A stretch of 47,103 nt of DNA from NCBI GenBank assembly GCA_910585235.1, contig CAJUCM010000008.1:9678-56780 (forward strand), given 5' to 3'. A program made the translations under genes and the position numbers. The DNA is from an uncultured Christensenella sp. (GTDB taxonomy: Bacteria > Bacillota > Clostridia > Christensenellales > Borkfalkiaceae). Shown one piece after another: positions 15,517-23,227 of the stretch. Within the stretch, counting starts at the first letter, position 1; each line of letters begins with the position of its first letter. The notes beneath the pieces are model-generated. The model was not told the DNA's origin and ran no database searches. It was given only the letters and a program-made list of their open reading frames with translations.

Positions 15517-16713
15517 TTATGCAAGGAGCGCAGCCGTCTCTCTTGCGATCACGAGTTCTTCGTTCGTGGGAATGACGAGCACCTTGACCTTGGAGGATTT
15601 CGCCGAAATCTCGTGAATGGTTCCGTCGTTGGGGAGCGCGTTCTTCGTTTCGTCGAGCACGATTCCGAACGCCTCCATATTGGAGAGGATCCCCGTTCTG
15701 ACCGCAGGCGTATTTTCGCCGACGCCCGCCGTGAAAACGACGCAGTCGAGTCCGCCGAGCACCGCCATGTAGGAGCCGACGTATTTTTTGCAGTCATACT
15801 CGAACATATCGAGCGCAAGACGCGCTCTGTCGTTCTTCTGTTTTGCCGCCGCGGAGAGATCGCGGAAGTCGGAAGAGACGCCCGAAACGCCGAGCATACC
15901 GCACTTTTTATTCAGATAATTGAGCCCCTCGTCGAACGTCATGCCCTTTTTATGGCACAGATATTCCACCGCCGCAAAGTCGATGTCCCCGCTGCGCGTT
16001 CCCATGGGAACGCCTGCAAGGGGCGTAAAACCCATGCTCGTATCGACGCACTTGCCCCCGTCCACTGCGGAGATCGAAGAACCGTTCCCCAAATGGCAGG
16101 TGATGATTTTCAGTTCTTCGGGCTTCTTTTTCAGGTACTTCGCCGCCTCGCCCGCAACGAACTTGTGCGAAGTGCCGTGCGCGCCGTAACGGCGCACCTG
16201 ATACTTTTTGTAGTCGTCGTAATCGATCGCATAGAGCTTTGCATAGTCGGGCATGGTCTGATGGAAGGACGTATCGAATACGAGCGCCATCTTTTTATCG
16301 GGCATAACTTTACGGCAAGCGTTGACGCCGAGGATCGCCGCGGGATTGTGCAGAGGCGCCAAGTCCTTGATCTCGTCCATGAGTTTCATTGCCCCGTCGT
16401 CTACGAGGGTCGTTTTGGTGAACGCCTCGCCCGAAGCGACGACGCGGTGACCGACTGCGTCGATCTCGTCCATCGAAGCGACGACGCCCGCCTCTTGATC
16501 CGTCAGCTCTTTGAGAACGAGCGAGATCGCCTCGGTGTGGTCGGGCAGTTCCTTTTCGATCTCATAGGTCTTGCCGTGCGCCTTGTGCGTGAGCTTTCCG
16601 CCCGCAATGCCGATGCGTTCGCAAGTCCCCTTTGCGACGGCTTCTTCCGTCGCCATGTCGATCAGCTGATATTTGAGCGAGGAACTCCCCGCATTGATCA
16701 CTAAAATTTTCAT
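15517..16713 (-). CDS. ackA: Acetate kinase
   Basis: Converts acetyl phosphate plus ADP to acetate plus ATP, the last step of acetate fermentation. The 398-residue length is normal. The N-terminal signature MKILVINAGSSSLKYQL holds the catalytic Asn7. The second signature GHRVVASGE, the HGTSH motif with the catalytic His, and the C-terminal TNEELVIARE are present. An AAAGGAG SD precedes ATG 16713, 3 bp after the pta stop, so the two are one operon. Confidence 0.98.
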   Translation of the reverse strand: MKILVINAGSSSLKYQLIDMATEEAVAKGTCERIGIAGGKLTHKAHGKTYEIEKELPDHTEAISLVLKELTDQEAGVVASMDEIDAVGHRVVASGEAFTKTTLVDDGAMKLMDEIKDLAPLHNPAAILGVNACRKVMPDKKMALVFDTSFHQTMPDYAKLYAIDYDDYKKYQVRRYGAHGTSHKFVAGEAAKYLKKKPEELKIITCHLGNGSSISAVDGGKCVDTSMGFTPLAGVPMGTRSGDIDFAAVEYLCHKKGMTFDEGLNYLNKKCGMLGVSGVSSDFRDLSAAAKQKNDRARLALDMFEYDCKKYVGSYMAVLGGLDCVVFTAGVGENTPAVRTGILSNMEAFGIVLDETKNALPNDGTIHEISAKSSKVKVLVIPTNEELVIARETAALLA

Positions 16714-16716
16714 GAT

Positions 16717-17778
16717 TTACTCCTTTACGGACTGTAACGCCGTGATCGCGACCGCACAGACAATATCCGAAGATTTGCACCCGCGGGAAAGATCGTTCAG
16801 AGGTTTTGCAAAGCCCTGACAGATCGGACCGATCGCCTGGAACCCGCCGAGGCGCTCTGCGATCTTATAGCCGATATTGCCCGCCGCAAGGTCGGGGAAG
16901 ATGAACACGTTCGCATGCCCCGCCACTTCGGAATCGGGCGCTTTGAGTTTGGCGACTTCGGGAACGAGCGCCGCGTCGAATTGCAGTTCGCCGTCGAGTT
17001 TGAGGTCGGGCGCTTTCGCCTTTGCGATCTTGACCGCCTCCTGAACGGCGGTCACGTTGTCGTGCTTGGCGCTCCCCATCGTGGAGAACGAAAGGAACGC
17101 GACTTTGGGATCGAGCCCCGCGATCTCCTTTGCGCTCTTCGCCGTAGCGATCGCGCAGTCCGCAAGCCCTTCCGGCGTATAAGTGGGGTTGAGTCCGCAG
17201 TCCGCAAAGATAATGCAGTCGTCCTCGATATATTTATTTCCGCCCATAGGCACCACCATAAGATTGAAGCTCGAAACGGACGAAACGCCGGGAGCCGTTT
17301 TGATAATTTGAAGTCCGGGGCGCAGGGTGTTTGCCGTAGAGTGGCACGCGCCCGAAACGAATCCGTCCGCATCGCCCGCTTTCAGCATGAGCGCGCCGAA
17401 GAACGTTGCGTCCTTCGCCTGTTCCTTCGCCTGCTCCTCCGTCATGCCCTTTGCCTTTCTCAGTTCATAGAGGAGAGAAGCATACTCTCCGAGTTTGGGA
17501 GAAGTTGCGGGATCGATGATCTCCACGCCCGTCAGGTCAACGTCGGGATTATTCATTCTGATCTTATCCGCATTGCCTAAAAGCACGATCTGTGCGATGC
17601 CGTCTTTTACGCAATCGCCTGCCGCCTCCACCACGCGGGAGTCCTCTCCCTCGCAGAGCACGATTTTCTTATTCAGCGCCGCCGCTTTCTTTTTGATCGT
17701 CTCGACGATCGTTCCGCATTCGACGATCTTTCTGCCCAGGTCGCCGACCGCTTTTTTTGCCTTGTCGAAAAAGCCCAT
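16717..17778 (-). CDS. pta: Phosphate acetyltransferase
   Basis: Converts acetyl-CoA plus phosphate to acetyl phosphate, feeding AckA. It is the short, single-domain form (353 residues). IVLCEGEDSRVVEAAG, SGACHSTANTLRPGLQ and ADCGLNPTYTPEGLADCAI are typical Pta motifs. About 20 residues precede the usual start (MGFFDKAKKAVGDLGRKIVE); a GAGGAG SD before ATG 17778 supports this start. It is first in the pta-ackA operon. Confidence 0.97.
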   Translation of the reverse strand: MGFFDKAKKAVGDLGRKIVECGTIVETIKKKAAALNKKIVLCEGEDSRVVEAAGDCVKDGIAQIVLLGNADKIRMNNPDVDLTGVEIIDPATSPKLGEYASLLYELRKAKGMTEEQAKEQAKDATFFGALMLKAGDADGFVSGACHSTANTLRPGLQIIKTAPGVSSVSSFNLMVVPMGGNKYIEDDCIIFADCGLNPTYTPEGLADCAIATAKSAKEIAGLDPKVAFLSFSTMGSAKHDNVTAVQEAVKIAKAKAPDLKLDGELQFDAALVPEVAKLKAPDSEVAGHANVFIFPDLAAGNIGYKIAERLGGFQAIGPICQGFAKPLNDLSRGCKSSDIVCAVAITALQSVKE

Positions 17779-17800
17779 AATACTTACTCCTCAAATTTGC

Positions 17801-17829
17801 TTTATTTTTCTTCTCATTCAGTGTATAAT
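17801..17829 (+). promoter_or_regulatory. Weak promoter candidate for tmcAL
   Basis: TATAAT at 17824-17829 with only a poor -35 (TTTATT, 17801-17806) at 17 bp. It is divergent from, and interleaved with, the pta promoter region. Confidence 0.45.
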
Positions 17830-17851
17830 AGAAAGGAAGCTACCTTATGAC

Positions 17852-17880
17852 ATTATACACCTTACAAAATAAAAAGTAAA
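17852..17880 (-). promoter_or_regulatory. Promoter of pta-ackA
   Basis: Minus-strand TTTACT (17875-17880), 17 bp, TATAAT (17852-17857). Confidence 0.65.
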
Positions 17881-17897
17881 GAAAAGGCGGTAAAAAA

Positions 17898-19097
17898 ATG
17901 AAAATATGTGCGGTGATTTGCGAATATAATCCCTTTCATAACGGACACCTGTATCAGCTCAACAAGATACGTGAAGAGAGCGGTTGCGATAAGATCCTGT
18001 GCGTGATGAGCGGGAATTTCACCCAGCGCGGAGAAGCCGCCCTCTTTTCAAAATACGAACGCGCGAAGCACGCCGTCGAGAACGGCGCCGACGCCGTTAT
18101 AGAACTGCCCGCGGCGTTTGCCGTTGCGCCTGCGGAAATCTTTGCCGAGGGCGCGATCTCCCTGATCGCGGCGATCCCCTCCGTTACGACGCTCGCGTTC
18201 GGCTGCGAAAGCGGAGAGAAAGAACAGTTCCTCACGGCGGCAAAGGCGACCCTCTCCGAGAGTAAAGAGTTCAAAACGCTCGTCAAAGAGACCATGAAGG
18301 ACGGAACCTCGTTCGTAAAAGCCCGCACCGACGCGGCGCTTGCGCTCAATTCGGATATTGACGAAGCGCTCCTTAAAAACCCGAACAACATTCTCGGCGT
18401 AGAGTACTGCCGCGCTCTGCTCGCAAAGGAAAGCGAAATCGCCCCCATGCCCATACCGCGCGTAGGCGGCGGATATGCCGATACTTCCGTCCTTGCGGAC
18501 TTTTCCTCCGCAACCGCGCTCCGCGGCGCGCTACTCCTCGATAAACGCCCCAAAAAGGCGCTGAAACGCAATCTCCCCAAAAACGTCTTTGCCGACGCAA
18601 TGAAATGGAAGCCCTCCGCCTTTGAATCCGCCGCGCTGTGCGCGCTCGTTTCGACCCCTGCGGAAGAGATCGCGGAATGCACCGACTGTTCCGAGGGGCT
18701 TGAAAACCGCCTCAAAGCCATGACGCGCGGAAACCCCGAATATCATGCCATGCTGAAAAAGACGGTCTCCAAGCGCTATACGCTCTCCCGCTTAAAGCGG
18801 ATCCTTTGCGAAAACTTCCTCAAACTCAAACTGAAAACGGTCAAAGAATTTCTCGCCTCTCCCCTCTACCTCAACGTATTGGCGACCGAAAAGAGCGACG
18901 GCGAAAAAATCCTTTCCGAGCTATCGGCAAGCGAGCTTCCCCTGATCGTCAGAAAGAGCGACGCGCTGACGTTGAAAAAAAATGCGCTCGCCTGTTTTGA
19001 AACGGACGTTCTTGCCAACGATCTGTATAACGTATTAACGGGCAGTACCTACCATGAATACGAAACCCTGTTTGTAGAACGCAAAATCAATCGTTGA
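17898..19097 (+). CDS. tmcAL: tRNA(Met) cytidine acetate ligase
   Basis: TmcAL (YlbM) uses ATP and free acetate to make N4-acetylcytidine at the wobble base of elongator tRNA-Met. The 399-residue protein begins with the nucleotidyltransferase motif ICEYNPFHNGHLYQL (HxGH), followed by VMSGNFTQRGE and ADAVIELP, all typical. The C-terminal part is basic and helical, expected for tRNA binding. The SD GGCGG precedes ATG 17898. It is divergent from pta-ackA, the enzymes that make its substrate acetate; in Bacillus the same gene sits next to ylbN-rpmF. A strong terminator follows. Confidence 0.94.
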   Translation: MKICAVICEYNPFHNGHLYQLNKIREESGCDKILCVMSGNFTQRGEAALFSKYERAKHAVENGADAVIELPAAFAVAPAEIFAEGAISLIAAIPSVTTLAFGCESGEKEQFLTAAKATLSESKEFKTLVKETMKDGTSFVKARTDAALALNSDIDEALLKNPNNILGVEYCRALLAKESEIAPMPIPRVGGGYADTSVLADFSSATALRGALLLDKRPKKALKRNLPKNVFADAMKWKPSAFESAALCALVSTPAEEIAECTDCSEGLENRLKAMTRGNPEYHAMLKKTVSKRYTLSRLKRILCENFLKLKLKTVKEFLASPLYLNVLATEKSDGEKILSELSASELPLIVRKSDALTLKKNALACFETDVLANDLYNVLTGSTYHEYETLFVERKINR

Positions 19098-19112
19098 CGG
19101 TTTCATTTTTTC

Positions 19113-19160
19113 AACCCTTGTCCGTTCCCGATAAATCGGGAACGGACAAGGGTTTTTTTC
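19113..19160 (+). terminator. Strong terminator of tmcAL
   Basis: A 20-bp stem (AACCCTTGTCCGTTCCCGAT at 19113-19132 and its complement at 19135-19154) with a 2-nt tip is followed by a run of seven T. Confidence 0.92.
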
Positions 19161-19194
19161 TTTGCGCTCCCCCGATTTATCGGGGAGCGCAAAG
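19160..19194. repeat. Second palindrome directly after the tmcAL terminator
   Basis: CTTTGCGCTCC...GGAGCGCAAAG pairs over ~16 bp with one bulged C; the tip CCGAT-tt-ATCGG resembles that of the preceding hairpin although the outer arms differ. No T-run follows, so a terminator role is unlikely. It may be related to the palindromes at 20.1-21.1 kb. Confidence 0.7.
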
Positions 19195-19453
19195 ATTCTA
19201 TTTCCGAATAGTCGATTAACGGTATAATACCCCCCCCCTAAAATTTTTTCCGCCTGAAATGTCACAAAAGTGCAATAAAATCCGACTATGTATATGGCAA
19301 GTTTTATCCACTAAAACGAATGGGAAGAAATAGAAATCTTTTTTTATTTTAAGCGCAGTTATCCGATAAAAAATTATTTTATCATAGATTTTGCAACAAA
19401 TTTCGACTATTTTCGTCCGTTTTTTATTTCGGAACTCTTTTAAGATATAAAAA
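19195..19453. other. AT-rich intergenic stretch with a nine-C tract
   Basis: Together with the two hairpins before it, this is the gene-free stretch 19098-19453. It is much more AT-rich than its surroundings. TATAAT at 19223-19228 is followed by nine C residues (19230-19238). No good -35 lies upstream. I see no convincing coding frame, tRNA or riboswitch here. Confidence 0.5.
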
Positions 19454-19780
19454 ATGAAAACTCTCATCGAGGCCGAAAATTTTATCCGCAAGGCTTTTAT
19501 GAGCGACGAACGAGCATATACCACCGCCTGCGATTTATTTCTGTGGCATTACAAACTGAACGATTCGGTGGAAGGTACCAATCACTATCAGGCAATTTAT
19601 TTGTTATACATAGCGAAAAACAAAAAACTCACTAAACAAGGAATTGCCGCAAAACTTTTCACAAACGTTAAGTCGCTCAAAAAAGAAAGAGTCGATTATG
19701 TAAAATATTTCTTTGGGATTTATAAAGAAATATTGAGCAAAAATATTACGGAGGAATCGGCTATTTCTTCCCTATTCTGA
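19454..19780 (+). CDS. Hypothetical protein
   Basis: A 108-residue frame starting MKTLIEAENFIRKAFMSDER. I do not recognise the family. It is predicted mostly helical; the middle LTKQGIAAKLFTNVKSLKKE could be a helix-turn-helix, which would fit a small DNA-binding regulator, but this is weak. No clear SD precedes the ATG. Codon use is AT-rich, unlike the core genes, which suggests an acquired gene. It is 19 bp upstream of the next small ORF and both precede the palindrome array. Confidence 0.6.
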   Translation: MKTLIEAENFIRKAFMSDERAYTTACDLFLWHYKLNDSVEGTNHYQAIYLLYIAKNKKLTKQGIAAKLFTNVKSLKKERVDYVKYFFGIYKEILSKNITEESAISSLF

Positions 19781-19799
19781 TACTAAGGTCTAAACAACG

Positions 19800-20006
19800 A
19801 TGAACGCAATCGATACGATTATTTATTTGAAAGAAACTCTACTCTGCTACCTGGAAGAACTCAAAGAAATCCACAGCAAACATAACGATCTTTTTGCCTA
19901 CGGCGAAAAAACGGCTTATACCGAATGTCTGGAAATTTTGCAGTTGTGGGATAATGCGGCGCAGCACGGTCTCGATTTTGAAATCGAAAAGAGATACCCG
20001 CTGTAA
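19800..20006 (+). CDS. Small conserved-looking hypothetical protein
   Basis: A 68-residue acidic, helical protein. The C-terminal half (GEKTAYTECLEILQLWDNAA, then GLDFEIEKRYPL) resembles a small protein I have seen in other Clostridia; no function is known to me. It has no signal peptide or membrane segment. It follows the preceding ORF by 19 bp and may share a transcript with it. The first palindrome of the array begins about 120 bp downstream. Confidence 0.65.
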   Translation: MNAIDTIIYLKETLLCYLEELKEIHSKHNDLFAYGEKTAYTECLEILQLWDNAAQHGLDFEIEKRYPL

Positions 20007-20124
20007 TTGATCCGCGCCGAACGCAGAGCCATCCGCTTTTTTGGTAAAGAGCGGAAGTTTATTATGCCTTTTTTATTATGTTATAATGTTGTTTGTGCGG
20101 ATAAAAACGCAAGTTTTATGTTGT

Positions 20125-21140
20125 CTCCGCCCACGCACAGCGTGGGCGGAGGCAATTTTTTTGACAGTAATACGGAATCTTTCAAACCCATTCCCCTTTT
20201 TGTCCCTCACGCAACGCGTGAGGGACAAAAAAAGATAAGTTCATTGTGCCGCCCCGCGCGTTGCGAGGGGCGGCACAAACAGGAAAACAATTTATCGGTT
20301 GTCTTCCTCTGCGTATTGTGTAGGAACGAACAAACTTTTTACTGCAACGCCCTCTTTTTTGTACCTCCTCACGCGTTGCGTGAGGAGGCTCAAAAAATTC
20401 AGAATTATTGAGCGCGCCCACGCAAATGCGTGGGCGCGCTCAAACTACTATTGTGCCTCCCCGCGTACTACGCGGGGAGGCACAAACGAGGAATTTAGCG
20501 CTTTATTTGTATTCAGACTATGTTGCCCGCGCTCTATCGGTTAATTATTCATGTCCGCGTGTTACGCGGGCATGAATAAAATTTACGGCAATTCTTTGTG
20601 CGTGAGGGAATTAAAGTAGCCCGCGTACAAAATAAATATATTGAGCTTTCCCGCGCGTTGCGCGGGGATATACAATAAATGATTCAACGATTTATATGTA
20701 TTCAAACGCAGTTGTTTGAATCCGCCACGCAATGCGTGGCGGATTCTCTTTTTTCTTGTTTCCTGCGTTAGGGAGAACAAAAGAATCCATACAAAGTTAT
20801 TAAGCCTCCCCGCGCAACGCGCGGGAATATATAAACTTTTTACTGCAATACTCTCTTCCCCTTTGAGCCCCCTCACGCGTTGCGTGAGGGGGCTCAAACT
20901 ACTATTGTACCTCCCCGCATAATATGCGGGGAGGTACAAACGAGAGATTTATATGCGTTCAGATACAGATGTTTGCGTCCACCGTAATTCTTCATTTATT
21001 GTGCGCTTCCACGCATGCGTGGAAGCGCACAAATTACTATTGTATATCTCCGCGCAACGCACAAAGTTTTTGCCGCCACGCAATGCGTGGCGGCAAAAAC
21101 TTTTAAGAGCCACACGCAAAGCGTGTGGCTCTTAAAAGTT
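20125..21140. repeat. Array of about 17 palindromes with conserved tip and covarying arms
   Basis: This 1-kb gene-free stretch is packed with inverted repeats of 27-43 bp, spaced roughly 40-115 bp centre to centre. Well-formed copies: 20125-20151, 20197-20231, 20244-20278, 20355-20396, 20408-20443, 20451-20485, 20545-20579, 20718-20746, 20862-20898, 20905-20939, 20999-21032, 21066-21100 and 21098-21140. Decayed copies: 20595-20631, 20641-20675, 20800-20834 and 21040-21065. The tip is nearly constant (CACGC-nnn-GCGTG or CCGCG-nnn-CGCGG, loop often AAC, GTT or AAT), while the outer arms differ from copy to copy and always stay complementary. Outer ends are usually TTG...CAA. Linkers also recur (ACTATTGT; AAACTTTTTACTGCAA). 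All open frames here merely read through the palindromes. Confidence 0.93.
21098..21140 (-). terminator. Last palindrome, serving as terminator of the anti-sigma-like gene
   Basis: A 20-bp stem (AACTTTTAAGAGCCACACGC at 21098-21117 and its complement at 21121-21140) begins in the stop codon of the minus-strand gene and is followed on that strand by TTTTT. It shares the ACGC-nnn-GCGT tip of the array. Confidence 0.75.
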
Positions 21141-21829
21141 TATATGGAGAAATCGAATAAATCTGCGATCACAGTTAAAAACGAACCGTTTTCAAATGAA
21201 TATTCTTCATAGTTCATAACGTAAATATCATATTTTGAATTTTCTATCTGCGCTTTACAATAAACACGATTAATCCATATTTCAGAATCACTTAAAACTT
21301 CTTGTTTGTATGTTATCGAATAGTCGGGGTATGTCACCGTTTCAAAAGATTCTTCGATATCAAAATCATCAGGTTTATATTTCTCATTTACAACTATTCT
21401 TGTTTGAAGGTTGTAAAATAACTCACCAGAAACATCTACCACAACTGTGTAGAATAAGTCATCCCCGCTAACTGAATCGTAAATCCTCGATACGTTGACC
21501 TTTTGTTCTGCCGCAAAATTGATTTTAATATCTTTTGTTGCACCGAGCAATTCATTGACATCCGAATCGACGCGTATGAAATTTGCCTCCTCGTATCTGA
21601 CGTCACCTGCGTCGGGCGCAGGGACTAACACTACCGGCAAAACGACCGCCGCAGTACAAAGCGTGACCCCCGCGGGGATCGACCAAAGCCATTGATAATT
21701 GCGCGTTTTCTTTTTCGGTTCCTCCGCAGAGGAACTTTTCAGAGAAGCGAGAAATTCCCTGTCCCGCTCCGTTTCTACGTTTTGCAGGTCCTCCTGCGCA
21801 ATTTTTTTCAGATATTTTTTAATATTCAT
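21140..21829 (-). CDS. Single-pass membrane protein, probable anti-sigma factor
   Basis: This 229-residue protein has ~45 charged N-terminal residues (MNIKKYLKKIAQEDLQNVET), one transmembrane helix (about 48-70, GVTLCTAAVVLPVVLV) and a ~155-residue extracytoplasmic domain rich in beta strands. I do not recognise a named domain and there is no zinc-binding HxxxCxxC anti-sigma motif. Its position, third after an ECF sigma factor and a secreted peptidase and 3 bp after the peptidase stop, makes a membrane anti-sigma factor or sensor the best guess. SD-like AGGA lies within the end of the peptidase gene region. Confidence 0.7.
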   Translation of the reverse strand: MNIKKYLKKIAQEDLQNVETERDREFLASLKSSSAEEPKKKTRNYQWLWSIPAGVTLCTAAVVLPVVLVPAPDAGDVRYEEANFIRVDSDVNELLGATKDIKINFAAEQKVNVSRIYDSVSGDDLFYTVVVDVSGELFYNLQTRIVVNEKYKPDDFDIEESFETVTYPDYSITYKQEVLSDSEIWINRVYCKAQIENSKYDIYVMNYEEYSFENGSFLTVIADLFDFSI

Positions 21830-21832
21830 AAT

Positions 21833-22642
21833 TTAATAGATATTGATGGCAATCGCATCGTTGATTTTTGTATTGCGGTTTATATCGTAAAAGCCCTTAG
21901 GTTTACCGTCAACCCCCGAAGCGACCGTCACATATTCATAGTGAAGCGCGGCGCCCGTTGACAACGTATAATCAACGATTTTATACCCGAACCCCACCAT
22001 AACGTGATTAGCTCCCGACTCATAATAGTCGATATTTTCGCTTTTTTCGCTCAAAAACGAATCTACAACGTTATAACCGCTACAAAAGAGCACGACGGGC
22101 TGATTTGCCCGCATATAGTTCTTTGCCGTTTCATAGTCGAACTGACCGTTCTTCATGCAGGATGAAAAAGAAATACTCTTTCCCTTGCGGGTGCAGTAGG
22201 TTCTCATTCCATCCTTGAACTCCGTGACCGTCGTTCCTGAGTTATTCGTTCCCATATCGGCATAGAGCTGTCTTGTAACGGCAGTAACCGCACTATCTTC
22301 AATGCTATACAAGTACTGACCGGAAAAATAGTAACCCGCCTCATGATCCGGAATCAAATTTTCATCATAGCGGTCGTAAAAGCCGATCACGTTCGACCCC
22401 GCAACGCAGGCACAGGCAGCCACATAGGGAGTTGAAGCATAATACGGGTGCCTTAATACCATTCTGAACATATCCTCGTCTCTGTTCTCGTATTCGATCG
22501 TGACGCTCGATAAGTCCGCCAAAAGCTCGATCCCGTCGTCGCAATATGTATCTCCGCGGGCGGGCATTGCATTTCCGCAGAGCGCCGCACCTCCGAGCAT
22601 TACCGTTAATGCAACCGCAAAAATATGTTTGATTTTCTTCAT
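21833..22642 (-). CDS. Secreted papain-like cysteine peptidase (C39-like)
   Basis: I choose ATG 22642 (269 residues) because GGAGG lies 8 nt upstream; the open frame extends 11 codons further without an SD. A signal peptide (residues 1 to ~28, ending near GNAMPA) indicates export. The N-terminal catalytic motif is ACACVAGSNVIGFYDRY with C77 as likely nucleophile (C79 is a second candidate), and H213 lies in GANHVMVGFGY, followed by FYDINRN for the third residue. This order matches C39-like peptidases of gut Clostridia. No partner ABC transporter is near, so it is not a bacteriocin-leader peptidase of the fused type. It sits between the sigma factor and the anti-sigma-like protein, which suggests a role in that signalling path or its output. 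Confidence 0.8.
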   Translation of the reverse strand: MKKIKHIFAVALTVMLGGAALCGNAMPARGDTYCDDGIELLADLSSVTIEYENRDEDMFRMVLRHPYYASTPYVAACACVAGSNVIGFYDRYDENLIPDHEAGYYFSGQYLYSIEDSAVTAVTRQLYADMGTNNSGTTVTEFKDGMRTYCTRKGKSISFSSCMKNGQFDYETAKNYMRANQPVVLFCSGYNVVDSFLSEKSENIDYYESGANHVMVGFGYKIVDYTLSTGAALHYEYVTVASGVDGKPKGFYDINRNTKINDAIAINIY

Positions 22643-22703
22643 GATTTCTTCCTCCGTAAATATAGCCGTATACAATGACGGATCAAAACACAGAAATGTG
22701 ACA

Positions 22704-23210
22704 TCAGGATTTCAAAAATTCTTTTAATTTTTTATAACTTCTGCTGACTTTGGCGCGAACGCTGACGTACGACATTTTCAGTTCAGCCGCAACTTCGATC
22801 AGTTCATACTTTTCCCAATAAAACATATACAAAATACGTTGCGCCAGTTTATCCAATTTCAGCATGGCGCGTTTGACTTCGTCGCGGACCACCGTGTCTT
22901 CAAGTTCAAAATGCACGACCCGAACGGTTTCGGGCAATTCTTCCGTCGGGCGCATCTTGCGCAAAGCATCGATCACGCAATTATCGGCAAATCTATATAT
23001 CCAAGTCGCGGGATAATCTACGTAATATTTGAACTCGTATTCCATCATCTTCAAAAATATGTCTTGCACGGCATCATCCGGATCGACCAGTCCCTTGAAC
23101 CGCCAAGTGATATGCGCTTTCACGCTATCGTAATATTTCTCGGCGATCTCTTTAATATCTTTCTTGCCGCCTGTAATGCCGAGCAATTCATTAAACTTTT
23201 GTGCATCCAT
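22704..23210 (-). CDS. ECF-type RNA polymerase sigma factor
   Basis: The 168-residue protein has sigma region 2 (LVDPDDAVQDIFLKMMEY and YPATWIYRFADNCVIDALRK) and region 4 (KYELIEVAAELKMSYVSVRA for the recognition helix-turn-helix). There is no region 1 or 3, as expected for ECF factors. It follows yfbR by 17 bp and precedes the cysteine peptidase by 61 bp. It probably directs transcription of its own operon or a stress regulon under control of the membrane protein at 21140-21829; the target promoters are not evident. Confidence 0.92.
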   Translation of the reverse strand: MDAQKFNELLGITGGKKDIKEIAEKYYDSVKAHITWRFKGLVDPDDAVQDIFLKMMEYEFKYYVDYPATWIYRFADNCVIDALRKMRPTEELPETVRVVHFELEDTVVRDEVKRAMLKLDKLAQRILYMFYWEKYELIEVAAELKMSYVSVRAKVSRSYKKLKEFLKS

Positions 23211-23227
23211 AACAATCCGTCCGAATC

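Noticed and set aside
15466..16704. 412-codon frame antisense to ackA
   Set aside because: Shadow of a GC-rich gene; ackA is certain on the other strand and this frame has no recognisable motif.
20125..21140. CRISPR array
   Set aside because: The repeats are perfect palindromes with different arms in each copy, intervals are irregular, linkers themselves repeat, and no cas genes are near.
20007..21212. Several open frames of 60-134 codons through the palindrome region on both strands
   Set aside because: They simply read through repeats (giving recurrent peptides such as LTQRVRGLK and PAQRAG), lack SDs and overlap one another; no sign of real proteins.
21833..22642. Bacteriocin-processing peptidase of an ABC exporter
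   Set aside because: It has a signal peptide and no transporter partner or double-glycine leader peptide nearby.
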